Shown here: positions 23,375 through 31,991 of the stretch, piece after piece
Layout: every line of letters starts with the position of its first letter
How positions within the stretch are numbered: the stretch's first letter is position 1
NCBI GenBank assembly: GCA_964388445.1
Contig: CAYMAI010000013.1
Location: 1 to 38,317 of the forward strand
DNA: 38,317 bases
Origin: CAYMAI01 sp964388445
Lineage (GTDB): Bacteria > 4484-113 > JAGGVC01
Direction: 5' to 3'
Notes under the pieces: model-generated
What the model was told of the DNA's origin: nothing
Databases searched by the model: none
The model's input: only the letters and a program-made list of their open reading frames with translations
Program-made: the position numbers and the translations under genes

Positions 23375-23677
23375 CAAATCCCGTTCCAAAATCCGTTCCA
23401 CGAAAGAATTGACGATATTACCTTGCGGGTGTTCAATTATACCCTTACATTTTTCAAATAAAAAATCGCGATATGGAGGATAAATCGGCCGCATGTGAAA
23501 CGAGCGGAAGTTGGCAAAAAGCTTGTTACAATCGTCACGCAAAACGTTTGTATATGCCGCACGGGTAAAATAAGTATGTGGCTTTTTGTGTTATGCTTCA
23601 CATGAAGGAGGCGCTTTTTCTCAATTTTCAGTCGCGGCGCCGCTTTTGGAGTGACATTCGGATTTTGGAGGACAGCG
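23375..23677. promoter_or_regulatory. Divergent control region, sigma factor and citrate synthase
   Basis: This 303-bp gene-free stretch separates diverging genes. On the minus strand a TATAAT (23441-23436) implies a transcript start near 23429 and a leader of about 55 bases to the sigma factor ATG. On the plus strand TAAAAT (23566-23571) and TATGCT (23592-23597) are possible -10 boxes for citrate synthase, neither with a good -35. An AAGGAGG at 23604-23610 follows a small CTTC/GAAG hairpin but has no start codon at the right distance. No clear ECF-type (GGAAC) promoter was identified. Confidence 0.45.
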
Positions 23678-24970
23678 ATGTCAATGTTAAAGGAAAAACT
23701 TGCCGGAATCATCCCCGCCCTGCGCGAGGAGATTAAATCCCTTTTGAAGGAACACGGCGAGCTTCAGATTGGGACGGTCAACGTCGGGCAGGCGTATGGA
23801 GGAATGAGGGGAGTAAAGGGCTTGATATGCGACACTTCGCTTGTAGAGCCGGATAAAGGCCTCATTATTCGCGGCTATCCGATATTGGACATCCAAAACC
23901 GTCCGCCGGAAGACATATTTTGGCTTCTCGTGGCCGGCTCGCTGCCGAGCGAAGAAGAAAGCACAGATTTGAAGCGCGAACTTGCAAAGCGCAAGGGCGT
24001 GCCGCAGTACGTCTGGGACGTGCTTAACGCGATGCACCCCGACAGCCATCCTATGGCGATGCTCGACACGGCTATTATGGCGATGGAAGTGGAAAGCGAA
24101 TTCCGCCGCCGCTATGACGAGGGGATGAAAAAGGAAGACTACTGGGAGCCGATGCTCGAAGATTCGCTGAAAATAATCGCGGTTCTTCCCGAAATCGCCG
24201 CAGGTGTCTATCGCATCCGCTACAAGAAAGGAGCGCTCATTCCGAGCAATCCGGACCTCGATATGGGCGCGGATTACGTGGCGATGCTCGGATTCGACGA
24301 CCAGTCCGGCACATTCGGCGACTTGATGCGTCTGTACCTTACGCTTCACAGCGACCACGAAGGCGGAAACGTGAGCGCGAATACTTGCCACACGGTGGGC
24401 AGCGCGCTGAGCGACGCTTACTATTCCGTAAGCGCGGGGCTAAACGGTCTCGCAGGGCCGCTTCACGGACTCGCCAACCAGGAATGTCTCAAGTTCATCC
24501 TCGAAATGCACGAGCGTTTCGGCGGGGTGCCAACCGACGGCGCACTGACCGATTTCGTTTGGGAAACGTTGAACGCCGGACAGGTTATTCCCGGCTACGG
24601 ACATGCAGTTCTGCGAGTACCCGACCCGCGGTTCGTCGCGTTTCGCGATTTCGGCAACAAACACTGCGCGGACGACCCGGTGTTTCAGATAGTGGATAAG
24701 GTTTTCAACATCGTTCCGAAAGTGCTTTTGGAGCACGGCAAGGCGAAAAATCCTTGGCCCAACGTGGACGCGGGCAGCGGCGCGCTGCTGTATCACTTCG
24801 GACTGCGCGAGTTCGATTATTACACCGTGCTGTTCAGCGTGAGCCGCGCGCTCGGAATGCTGTCCCAGCTCGTCGTGAACAGGGCGATCGGCACCCCGAT
24901 AACCCGCCCGAAGAGCGTGACTACGGACTGGATCAAGTCGCAAATCAAAGCTGCGGAGCAGCAGGCCTAA
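23678..24970 (+). CDS. gltA: Citrate synthase (eukaryote-like type)
   Basis: The 430-residue enzyme condenses acetyl-CoA and oxaloacetate to citrate in the TCA cycle. ATG 23678 follows GGAGGA (23667-23672). The N-terminus is helical and resembles mitochondrial-type enzymes rather than the short bacterial form: VNVGQAYGGMRGVKGLICDTS, and GLIIRGYPILDIQ. The active site has all three residues: His in SDHEGGNVSANTCHTVGSA and GPLHGLANQE, His in GYGHAVLR with arginine, and Asp in NVDAGSG. No regulatory zinc-type N-domain of the E. coli kind is present. It is a single gene with its own terminator. Confidence 0.95.
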   Translation: MSMLKEKLAGIIPALREEIKSLLKEHGELQIGTVNVGQAYGGMRGVKGLICDTSLVEPDKGLIIRGYPILDIQNRPPEDIFWLLVAGSLPSEEESTDLKRELAKRKGVPQYVWDVLNAMHPDSHPMAMLDTAIMAMEVESEFRRRYDEGMKKEDYWEPMLEDSLKIIAVLPEIAAGVYRIRYKKGALIPSNPDLDMGADYVAMLGFDDQSGTFGDLMRLYLTLHSDHEGGNVSANTCHTVGSALSDAYYSVSAGLNGLAGPLHGLANQECLKFILEMHERFGGVPTDGALTDFVWETLNAGQVIPGYGHAVLRVPDPRFVAFRDFGNKHCADDPVFQIVDKVFNIVPKVLLEHGKAKNPWPNVDAGSGALLYHFGLREFDYYTVLFSVSRALGMLSQLVVNRAIGTPITRPKSVTTDWIKSQIKAAEQQA

Positions 24971-25021
24971 CCGGCGGAAGCGGACGCCGGCGAAACCGCC
25001 TGATTCATTGCTCAACCGAAA

Positions 25022-25047
25022 AAATAGGGCGCTCCGGCGCCCTTTTT
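25022..25047 (+). terminator. Terminator of citrate synthase
   Basis: AGGGCGC (25026-25032) pairs with GCGCCCT (25037-25043) around TCCG and is followed by five T (25043-25047), with four A before it. Confidence 0.85.
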
Positions 25048-25061
25048 CGCGCGCGGCCTCG

Positions 25062-25067
25062 TATAAT
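25062..25067 (+). promoter_or_regulatory. -10 box of the membrane protein gene, leaderless
   Basis: A perfect TATAAT lies exactly six bases before GTG 25074, right after the upstream terminator. No convincing -35 is seen. Confidence 0.6.
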
Positions 25068-25073
25068 GGAAAG

Positions 25074-26054
25074 GTGGAGCAACCAAGACCGGCGTATAAA
25101 TTTTTTATAGCGCTGGCCGCGCTCCGGCAATTTTTCATAAAACCGCTATCGTTGATTTACGAACGAGATATAGGCCTGAACCCGGTTTTGCTGCTCGACA
25201 TCAGGCGAGTTTCGCATTCCGCAAAGAAGCACCGGCAGCGGATATTCTTTTCGCTGATGTCGCTTTATTTCATATTGCCGGGCGTTATCCTGATTTCCGG
25301 CAGCAGCAGTCTAGTTTTCGATTTTTTTCTCGGGGCTGTTGCAAGCGGGAAAGGACATAAAAACGAGTTTCTCGATTTGTATTTGAGCCTAGCTTTTATG
25401 TTTTTCATTGTCCATTATTTGGTAATTTGCATTATGAATCTCGCGAATCCACTGGGTGAATTTCATGGCGAAGGCGCGGCATCGGATGCGCCGCTCGCGG
25501 AAGGATATGTTTCGAAATTCGTATTTGCTAGGCTGCTTCCCCGGCTAATGATGTTTCCGCTGATTTTGTACTTTTCTTATGTAATCGTTTATGGCAGCAG
25601 TTGGGCGGTCGATATGCTCTTTGCGGGATTTGTGCAAATTCATTTGCTTACGATTTTCGGCTCGCTTCTCGCCTTTTTGTTTATGCTGGCCTTATCGATA
25701 AACGTACAGCTTTTCGTGAAAACGCACATTGCGCGATTTGGACTGGCAATACTTGGCGCATTTCTTGCTTTCGTACTATATATGCCGGAAACGGCGCTTG
25801 GATTGGGCAAAATGATTTCGGGAAATTACGTCGAGATTTCATTTTGGCCTTACCTAATACTTTGGGGATTTACTCCATTCGGCACCATGGAAGCGATTGA
25901 CAGATTTTATCTTGATTGGACTTCTGTCTGGTCGCGAAGCATGGACCCGAGGGCGGCGGTCGCGATCAGGGCCGGTGTCCAGATATGCGTAATCGCCGCG
26001 CTTATATTCGCAGCAAAAACGCGTTTTCGAAAAGTATTTCGGCAAGGAATATAG
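25074..26054 (+). CDS. Polytopic membrane protein, function unknown
   Basis: The 326-residue protein starts at GTG 25074; no Shine-Dalgarno site is present at the usual distance and TATAAT ends six bases upstream. About seven hydrophobic helices are visible: near residues 65-90 (FSLMSLYFILPGVILISGSSS), 105-135, 160-185, 190-220, 225-245, 255-275 and 300-320. Short loops carry basic residues on the cytoplasmic side. The layout of N-terminal basic segment and paired helices resembles ABC-2 permease subunits, but no ATPase gene is next to it and no motif confirms this. It is convergent with fic. Confidence 0.6.
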   Translation: MEQPRPAYKFFIALAALRQFFIKPLSLIYERDIGLNPVLLLDIRRVSHSAKKHRQRIFFSLMSLYFILPGVILISGSSSLVFDFFLGAVASGKGHKNEFLDLYLSLAFMFFIVHYLVICIMNLANPLGEFHGEGAASDAPLAEGYVSKFVFARLLPRLMMFPLILYFSYVIVYGSSWAVDMLFAGFVQIHLLTIFGSLLAFLFMLALSINVQLFVKTHIARFGLAILGAFLAFVLYMPETALGLGKMISGNYVEISFWPYLILWGFTPFGTMEAIDRFYLDWTSVWSRSMDPRAAVAIRAGVQICVIAALIFAAKTRFRKVFRQGI

Positions 26055-26112
26055 TTTTGTCCGCAACTTATGTAGGCAGGCGGAAATAGCTGTTTTTGGA
26101 TGCCGTATTTCG

Positions 26113-27633
26113 TTACGAATTTTCGATAAGCGTTGCGATAAAGGGCTCGATTGTTTTTTCCAATTTTCCGATTTCTTTTTCGCTCAAGAACGAAAAGCTT
26201 TTTCGTGCGCGGCTTTTGGGAAGCTTGCCTTTTCCTTGAATCAGGCACTTTATAAGCAATTCGAGTTTTCCGCTGGGCATCGAAACCGCGGAAGCCGCAC
26301 TTTCTTTCGCGCCGTCGTATGCGGCCAGAAACGCGAGTTCGCGTTTAAGTTCGGTGCCTATCGAGTATTCGATGAAACGGTAAAGCGCTTCGGCAATTTC
26401 GGTAAAGTCAATGTACCTGTAAAAGTGAGCGGTTTCACCGGAGACGGACATTCGGCCTTCGCCGTCGAGCGCGTATTCAATATGCGGAAGCAGCACGGAG
26501 GAAAACGATTCCAAAGCCGTATCGTATTCGTCCATTCGTTTGATTATCGCGGGCGAAATGGGGAATAAAATTCCTTTGGGCGTAAATCCGCGCAGGGCGA
26601 GTATGTTGTGTATCAAAAAGCGGTGAATCCGCCCGTTCCCATCTTCGAACGGATGTATGAAAACAAAACCGAAAGAAATTATAGACGCGTGGATGACGGC
26701 CGGCAAATCGCATCGCATCAAGCGATTGTGCGCAGCAATAAGACCGTCCATCAACTCCGGAACATCTTCGGGCTTCGGGCAAATATAGTGGATTTTTTGG
26801 TATTCCGGCAAAATGGATTCGCCGATGTAATTTTGGACCGAGCGGTAATCCGACTCGCCTGAATTGTCGTCCGCGATTATGTTTTGGAGCTCGACGAGAC
26901 GTCCTTTGCTTAGAAAATCCACGGAATCCGCACGCGCAAGCGCGGCGGCGAACTTTTCGGCGCGTCCTGCGCTTGGAGCCGCTCTTTCGATTGCAAACGA
27001 CGTTTTTGTTTCCTTTGCGTATAAATAGCCTAGAGCGCGCTTCATTAGAGCGGGGGAATAGCCGCCGGTTTCGGCTTCGAACATGCGGCGAAGTCCCGCC
27101 TCTTCGTATCTTTTTAGTACGTCCGTTTTCCGGACAAGGGCGCAAAATGCGGAATTTCCGGGAAGATTGTCGTTTATCCGGTGACGGCGCGATTTTTTTC
27201 CCGGCTCGGCCGTGAAATACACGCCGCTATCCAATAGGTCAACATAACTGCCGATTTGCAGATCCGCGAGCGGTAACATCCGGCCCGTTAGAAACTCGTA
27301 AAGAAACCAAATTTTCCTAGCGTATTTTCCCGTCGGCTTTTCGCGAATGTATTTGATAAGTTCCTTCTCGACATCTTTTTTAAAAAGCGAGGCGAGTATG
27401 GCGAGGTTTAAACCATCGTATTTCAGAGCGAATTCGAGATTGCCGCAAAGAGTATGTTCCGGCGCATACGGCTTCGGGAAATACTCGATGGCAATCCGGT
27501 TTTCATATTCGATTTTTTGCGCGTATCCGGCGGACACGTAAGATTCGTGCCAGTTTCTCGGCGTAGAAATACCGAACCTCCGGGTAATCCAAATGTAACC
27601 GGCGGGCGTAGAATTCGATTTGTCACGATTCAT
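26113..27633 (-). CDS. Fic-family AMP-transferase-like protein with inhibitory helix motif
   Basis: The 506-residue protein starts at ATG 27633 behind AGGAAG (27647-27642). The Fic core has SFGFVFIHPFEDGNGRIHR (catalytic His327, HPFxDGNGRxxR), with the flap hairpin upstream near PEYQKIHYICP. An inhibitory motif of the (S/T)xxxE(G/N) type is present in front of the core as SFAIER (Ser212 to Glu216), but with Arg in place of Gly or Asn. The N-terminal 190 residues contain a helical part with KDVEKELIKYIREKP that resembles DUF4172/Fic N-terminal regions; the C-terminal part has a helical wing. Fic proteins attach AMP or other groups to target proteins. No antitoxin gene is adjacent; the motif suggests self-inhibition. 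A repeat array lies upstream. Confidence 0.88.
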   Translation of the reverse strand: MNRDKSNSTPAGYIWITRRFGISTPRNWHESYVSAGYAQKIEYENRIAIEYFPKPYAPEHTLCGNLEFALKYDGLNLAILASLFKKDVEKELIKYIREKPTGKYARKIWFLYEFLTGRMLPLADLQIGSYVDLLDSGVYFTAEPGKKSRRHRINDNLPGNSAFCALVRKTDVLKRYEEAGLRRMFEAETGGYSPALMKRALGYLYAKETKTSFAIERAAPSAGRAEKFAAALARADSVDFLSKGRLVELQNIIADDNSGESDYRSVQNYIGESILPEYQKIHYICPKPEDVPELMDGLIAAHNRLMRCDLPAVIHASIISFGFVFIHPFEDGNGRIHRFLIHNILALRGFTPKGILFPISPAIIKRMDEYDTALESFSSVLLPHIEYALDGEGRMSVSGETAHFYRYIDFTEIAEALYRFIEYSIGTELKRELAFLAAYDGAKESAASAVSMPSGKLELLIKCLIQGKGKLPKSRARKSFSFLSEKEIGKLEKTIEPFIATLIENS

Positions 27634-27645
27634 TCAAGCATCTTC

Positions 27646-27780
27646 CTTTTCCGAAAAACCGTTACGAATCCCGAAAAACGATTATATTTTACCCTAATTT
27701 CCGAAAAACGATTATTTTTCAGCCTGTTTTCCGAAAAATCGTTACAAATCGGCTGGTTTTCCGAAAAACGATTATTTTTG
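27646..27780. repeat. Five-copy repeat array before fic
   Basis: Copies of a core CCGAAAAA(C/T) begin at 27651, 27671, 27701, 27731 and 27761, so four of them are spaced exactly 30 bp. Two versions occur: CCGAAAAACGATTAT (27671, 27701, 27761) and CCGAAAAAYCGTTAC (27651, 27731). Most are preceded by T(A)TTT or TTTT. The reverse reading gives ATAATCG followed by TTTTTCGG; in the 27671 copy it contains a TATAAT (27686-27681) that could be the fic -10. A shorter related match lies at 27801-27813. Spacing and degeneracy do not fit CRISPR. Confidence 0.8.
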
Positions 27781-27801
27781 CGCAGTTGCCCTGAAAGCGC
27801 T

Positions 27802-27838
27802 TTCGAAAAACGAAACGCCGAGCGATTGGCGAGCGGCG
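27802..27838 (-). terminator. Probable terminator of the Clp-like gene
   Basis: On the minus strand CGCCG (27838-27834) pairs with CGGCG (27820-27816) around a 13-base loop, followed by TTTCGTTTTTCG. It lies 30 bp after the Clp-like stop. Confidence 0.5.
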
Positions 27839-27867
27839 CTTGCCGGAAAGAGCGGAGTCGGTTTTTT

Positions 27868-29058
27868 TTAATAATGTTCGACGCGGATTTCGGTTTTCTT
27901 CGTCCGCTTTTTTCCGCCGCGCTGGCGTTTGGCGCGTTTGAAGACGATTTTGTCTTCGCTCTCCTCGTCGTCGAACTCGACGTCGGCGAGAATGAAATCG
28001 CCCGGTTTTATCTGGCCGTAGCCGTGAAGTTCGGCAAGTTTGGTTTCGATGTGGCGCTCGACGGCTTTAACGAGCGGGCGGACGCCGTTCTCGAGGTCCA
28101 GGCCGCGGTCGACGAGCCAGTCTTCCGCGCGCTTCGACAAGTGCAAAGTGAAACCGAGATTTGCGAATCGCGTCGCGCTGATCGTTAAAAGCTTGTGGAG
28201 TATTAAGTAAAGCGAGTCGCGATGCAGCGCGCGAAAAACGATAAATTCCGTAATCCGGTTTCTGAATTCCGGCGGGAAATAGCGCTTCATCGAGTCTTTG
28301 ACCGTTGCATAAATGTCCTGGTCTGCTTTTTCCATCGGTACGCTTTGGGTTTTGAAGCCGATGCGCTGTTCCTTCATAAGCTGGTCGATTTGCGCCGCGC
28401 CGATGTTCGAGGTCAATATGATAATCGTCTGCGTGAAATCGACTATGCCGTCGTCGTCCTTCGTGCGGCGGGCGAGCGTGAGCCGTCCTTCGTCCATAAT
28501 CTGGAGCAAAAGGTTGTGAAGCCGGAAGTGCGCCTTTTCAATTTCGTCGAAAACGATAATGGTGTTCGGCTCGGTTTCGACGGCTTCTTTCGAAAACACA
28601 ACGGGCAGGTCGCTTCCAACGTATCCGGGCGGGCTGCCGATAAGCCGGGCGACGGCGTGCGGTTCGGAGTATTCGCTGCAGTCAACCTTTATCATTTTCC
28701 TGAAGTCGCCGTGGAGCGCCTTTGCGAGGGCGCGAGCGGTTTCGGTTTTGCCTACGCCTGTCGGCCCGGCGAAAAACATCACGGCGATCGGCTTGTGCGG
28801 ATTGCGGAAGCCGGCGTGCGAACGGATTAGCGCGCGGCAAATCGCGTCGATGGCGCGCGTCTGGCCGATGACTTGCTCTTCGAGAATGGCCCGGATGCGG
28901 TCGACCGGCGTGCGTTTTCCCTCCGGTATTTTCACCGGAATTTTGGCTTCGGGCAGAATAATCGATTCGCCGGGTTTGATTCGTTCGTCTTCCGGCGTTT
29001 CGGCCAGCGATTCCAGTTCGCCCGCTTCGATTTCTTTTGCTTTTTCCGCTTCTTCCAT
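27868..29058 (-). CDS. Single-ring Clp/Hsp100-like AAA+ unfoldase
   Basis: The 396-residue protein starts at ATG 29058 with AGGAG six bases upstream; a GTG at 29079 is possible but less likely. After a charged N-terminal region comes one AAA+ module: Walker A GPTGVGKT (about residues 98-105), pore-loop GYVG in SPPGYVGSD, Walker B IIVFDEIEKAH, sensor-1 ILTSNIG, an arginine-finger FRNRI, and sensor 2 region GVRPL. This matches the second ring (D2) of ClpA/B/C. The first ring and N-domain are absent, so it is a minimal single-ring family member. The end is Lys/Arg rich (KRQRGGKKRTKK). No ClpP-binding loop was recognised. It follows the epimerase gene by 25 bp. Confidence 0.85.
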   Translation of the reverse strand: MEEAEKAKEIEAGELESLAETPEDERIKPGESIILPEAKIPVKIPEGKRTPVDRIRAILEEQVIGQTRAIDAICRALIRSHAGFRNPHKPIAVMFFAGPTGVGKTETARALAKALHGDFRKMIKVDCSEYSEPHAVARLIGSPPGYVGSDLPVVFSKEAVETEPNTIIVFDEIEKAHFRLHNLLLQIMDEGRLTLARRTKDDDGIVDFTQTIIILTSNIGAAQIDQLMKEQRIGFKTQSVPMEKADQDIYATVKDSMKRYFPPEFRNRITEFIVFRALHRDSLYLILHKLLTISATRFANLGFTLHLSKRAEDWLVDRGLDLENGVRPLVKAVERHIETKLAELHGYGQIKPGDFILADVEFDDEESEDKIVFKRAKRQRGGKKRTKKTEIRVEHY

Positions 29059-29083
29059 TTTCCTCTCCTCGCGCCACACGGGG

Positions 29084-30058
29084 CTATGCTGAACGAGCCT
29101 CGTTTAAAAACCAATCGAATGTTACGGCAAGCCCCGCGCCCAGTTCGACGGACGGCTCGAAACCGAGTTCGGATTTCGCCTTCGTACAATCTAGAACTAT
29201 TTTCGATACTTCTCCGGGTCGCGCGGCCGACTTATCACGGCCAGCCGGAGCGATGCCCGCCGCCGATGCGCAGCCTTCGAGTAAATCCGCAAGCGTGACG
29301 ACGTCCGTCCCGGTTCCCGTTCCCACGTTGAAGGCGATCCCGTCGGGATTTTCTCCAGCCGGCTTGCCGGAAGCGAGTTTATCGTAAAGGCGCATCGCTG
29401 CGGAAACGGCGTCCGAAATGAAAACGTAGTCTCGAATCGCGCCGCCTTCGCCATGAATCACGAGGGGTTTCGACGCCGCGAGTTTTTCGGAGAAAATCGC
29501 GACGACGCCCGCTTCGCCGTGCGGGTCTTGACGCGGCCCGTAAATATTTCCGGGGCGTACGCTTGCGGCTTTCAGTTCCGAATCTTGCGCCGATTTGAAC
29601 AAGCGCTTTTCGAACTCGTACTTGCTGCGGCTGTACGGGAAGGGAAGCAGCTTGCGGGCGGTTTCGGGAATCGGGAACTCGGCTGAGGCAAGCTCGCCGT
29701 AAATAATGCCGGTCGAGAAATTGACGAAAATCCGGCAGCCTGAAGATAGCGCGGCGTCGAGCACGTTCATCGAGCCGTCAACGTTCACTTCCCAGTCGTG
29801 GCGTGGATTGCGGATGCTGTCCAGCACGCTGACTTGCGCGGCTAGATGGAAAACGGCGTCCGGTTTTATATTTTCGATTGCGGCTTTGGCGTCCGCAGTA
29901 CGGATATCGGTTTCGATTAGCTCGGCGCTTTTCGGGATGTTCGAAATCTTGCCGGTCGAAAGGTTGTCGAGGACGAAAACGGTTTCGCCGCGGGCGGATA
30001 GCGCATCCGCAATGTGACTGCCCACGAATCCGGCTCCGCCTGTAACGAGTATGCGCAC
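29084..30058 (-). CDS. NAD-dependent nucleotide-sugar epimerase/dehydratase
   Basis: The 324-residue extended short-chain dehydrogenase has the NAD-binding GGAGFVGS, a FHLAAQVSV strand, and the catalytic YSRSK (Tyr and Lys of YxxxK), with STG preceding it. Further substrate-side marks are RPGNIYGPRQDP, FISDAV and the final GTGTGTDVVTLADLL. It resembles UDP-glucose 4-epimerase (GalE-type) proteins. It would modify UDP-sugars for envelope polysaccharide. GTG 30058 is six bases after TAGAAT on the minus strand and has no Shine-Dalgarno site, so the mRNA is probably leaderless. The stop of cstA lies 17 bp upstream. Confidence 0.9.
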   Translation of the reverse strand: MRILVTGGAGFVGSHIADALSARGETVFVLDNLSTGKISNIPKSAELIETDIRTADAKAAIENIKPDAVFHLAAQVSVLDSIRNPRHDWEVNVDGSMNVLDAALSSGCRIFVNFSTGIIYGELASAEFPIPETARKLLPFPYSRSKYEFEKRLFKSAQDSELKAASVRPGNIYGPRQDPHGEAGVVAIFSEKLAASKPLVIHGEGGAIRDYVFISDAVSAAMRLYDKLASGKPAGENPDGIAFNVGTGTGTDVVTLADLLEGCASAAGIAPAGRDKSAARPGEVSKIVLDCTKAKSELGFEPSVELGAGLAVTFDWFLNEARSA

Positions 30059-30064
30059 GGGGAG

Positions 30065-30070
30065 ATTCTA
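30065..30070 (-). promoter_or_regulatory. -10 box of the epimerase gene, leaderless
   Basis: TAGAAT on the minus strand (30070-30065) lies exactly six bases from GTG 30058. It fits within the short gap after cstA. No good -35. Confidence 0.55.
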
Positions 30071-30075
30071 GCAGG

Positions 30076-31884
30076 CTAGGACGGCACGCCCGATGGCGCG
30101 GGATGCCTCGCGGTGTAAAGCGCCCAAAGCCGCGTCGCGCCGACGATTACGACGCCTATCGAGAAGAGCATTAAAAGGAAAATCGTAACGACGAGGATGT
30201 TTTTCTGCAAAATCGCATCGGCGGCCGTTGGATGAAGTTTGAGCTGCTTTTGGAGCATATACACGAGCGAATAGAAAGTGGTAGCGGTCATGAAGAGCGC
30301 GGGTAGAAGCGTGTACCAAGCGGCCATCCTGCGGTTCACCAGCCATATGCTGATTGCGATGAGAGAAAGCGCCGCCATCATTTGGTTCGCGGTGCCGAAC
30401 ACCGGCCAGACGAGTTTCCAGCCGTTCGAGTACGCGACGATGAACATAAGGAGGACGCTCAAACCGGCATTGAAAAGATAGTTCATCATGAATTTCGGCG
30501 GCGTTTTCCAAACAAAGCGCCAGAGTTCTTCGAAAAGGTATCGGTTGAGCCGCACCGCGCTGTCGAGAGTGGTTACGATGAAACCTTCGACGATGAGAAT
30601 GCCGAAGATTGTCGCGATGTAAATGGGGATTCCGAGCGCGCCGTGCGCGAGTGCGCCGAAGCCGAGGGCGAAAGTGAGAATGGGATTGCCCGCGCCTTGT
30701 TCGGGGAACATATAGTTCATATATTGCGTATAGCCTATGCCCGCCGCAAGCGCGACGATGACGCCGGTGGCGAGGATTCCTTCGAGAAGCATTCCGCCGA
30801 AACCGATTCGTTTGGCGTCGGATTCCCTCGCGCACTGCTTGGCGGTGGTTCCGCCCGCGACGAGCGAGTGGAAACCGCTGATTGCGCCGCAGGCGATTGT
30901 GATGAAGAGAATCGGCCAGATTAGACCGAGCCTTTCCGTGCCTTCGGCGATGTTGAACGCGGGAAAGTTCACCGCTGTTCCCTTAATTCCGCCCGCGAGT
31001 CCGGCGAGCAAAAGGACGGCCAGGCCGGCGTAGAGAATGAAGCTGTTCACGAAATCGCGCGGCTGAAGGATTATCCAGACGGGGATGCCCGCGGCGATAA
31101 GCGTATATACGGCGAGGATTATCATCCAAACGGTTTTGATACTGGCGTATGTGCCGTCGCCGATGAGAACCGGAAAGTGCATTCCGGCGAATATGCTGCC
31201 GAGAGCCACGACAACCGCCATCGCGACCGCGGATTTCACGGGCAGGCCGCGCTTATACAAAAGGAATCCTATAAGCGGAGCGAAAGCCGTGATTATGATT
31301 ACGCTGGTTGTCGCGATTCCGCCGATGCGTACGCTTTCCACGCCGCCAACGACAGATGTGTGGAGCGGGAAAATCGAGTTGCCGTGCTCGCCGCCGAAGT
31401 ATTTGCCGTCAACGATAGACGTTAGCGAAACGACGGACAAATCGAGAAACGCGCTGGTCACGAGAATAAGGAGCATTATCGTGAAGCTGATGAAAAGAAA
31501 GAAACCTAGCTTGCCGGCGGTTTTGCCCGTTATTTCCGCAACGCTCGCGCCGCGCTCGCGCAGGCTGGCGAAAAGGGCGGTGTAATCGTGGACTGCGCCG
31601 AAGAAAATGCTGCCGACAATTATCCAAATCCACGCCGGCATAAAACCGTAAACGAGCGCAAGGGTGGGGCCGACGATAGGGCCGGCGCCCGCGATGGTGG
31701 CGAAGTGGTGGCTGAAAAGGACGACCGGGCGCGTGGGAACGTAATCCCGGCCGTCGGCGAGCTCGTGAGCCGGAGTAGGGCGGTCGTCGCTTTCTTTGAA
31801 CTGGCGGGAAATCCAGCCTGCGTAAAACTTGTAGCCGAGGGCCGCAAGCGCAACGGACAACACCAAAACGACTGCGATATTCAT
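30076..31884 (-). CDS. cstA: Carbon starvation protein CstA family transporter
   Basis: The 602-residue inner-membrane protein has about 15 hydrophobic helices. CstA marks are the N-terminal TRPVVLFSHHFATIAGAGPIVGPTLA, then WIIVGSIFFGAVHDYTALF, SGFHSLVAGGTTAKQ, and LFEELWRF. Family members take up peptides or pyruvate. ATG 31884 follows GAGGCG. It has a full promoter upstream (TTGAAG-17-TATAAT). No regulator or btsT-type sensor pair is adjacent. Confidence 0.93.
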   Translation of the reverse strand: MNIAVVLVLSVALAALGYKFYAGWISRQFKESDDRPTPAHELADGRDYVPTRPVVLFSHHFATIAGAGPIVGPTLALVYGFMPAWIWIIVGSIFFGAVHDYTALFASLRERGASVAEITGKTAGKLGFFLFISFTIMLLILVTSAFLDLSVVSLTSIVDGKYFGGEHGNSIFPLHTSVVGGVESVRIGGIATTSVIIITAFAPLIGFLLYKRGLPVKSAVAMAVVVALGSIFAGMHFPVLIGDGTYASIKTVWMIILAVYTLIAAGIPVWIILQPRDFVNSFILYAGLAVLLLAGLAGGIKGTAVNFPAFNIAEGTERLGLIWPILFITIACGAISGFHSLVAGGTTAKQCARESDAKRIGFGGMLLEGILATGVIVALAAGIGYTQYMNYMFPEQGAGNPILTFALGFGALAHGALGIPIYIATIFGILIVEGFIVTTLDSAVRLNRYLFEELWRFVWKTPPKFMMNYLFNAGLSVLLMFIVAYSNGWKLVWPVFGTANQMMAALSLIAISIWLVNRRMAAWYTLLPALFMTATTFYSLVYMLQKQLKLHPTAADAILQKNILVVTIFLLMLFSIGVVIVGATRLWALYTARHPAPSGVPS

Positions 31885-31913
31885 GAAGCGCCTCGCAAAG
31901 AGGATACACGCCG

Positions 31914-31942
31914 ATTATATTGCGATTGACAAGCGACTTCAA
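31914..31942 (-). promoter_or_regulatory. Promoter of cstA
   Basis: On the minus strand TTGAAG (31942-31937) and TATAAT (31919-31914) are 17 bp apart. The start site is expected near 31907. This gives a 24-base leader with GAGGCG before ATG 31884. It is the best -35/-10 pair in the window. Confidence 0.75.
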
Positions 31943-31991
31943 GAAATATCGGGGCAAAATCCGGCTCGACATCGTAAATGTTCAAATCGGC

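Noticed and set aside
23593..23733. Small open frame starting in the citrate synthase leader
   Set aside because: It overlaps the gltA start out of frame and has no signal of its own; AAGGAGG at 23604 is not placed before a start codon.
27646..27780. CRISPR array
   Set aside because: Repeats are short and degenerate, with spacers of similar sequence and no cas genes.
27454..28188. Plus-strand open frame whose repeats translate to copies of SEKRLFF
   Set aside because: It runs antisense through the fic start and the Clp-like gene end, has no ribosome binding site, and one repeat step is 20 bp, which is not a multiple of three.
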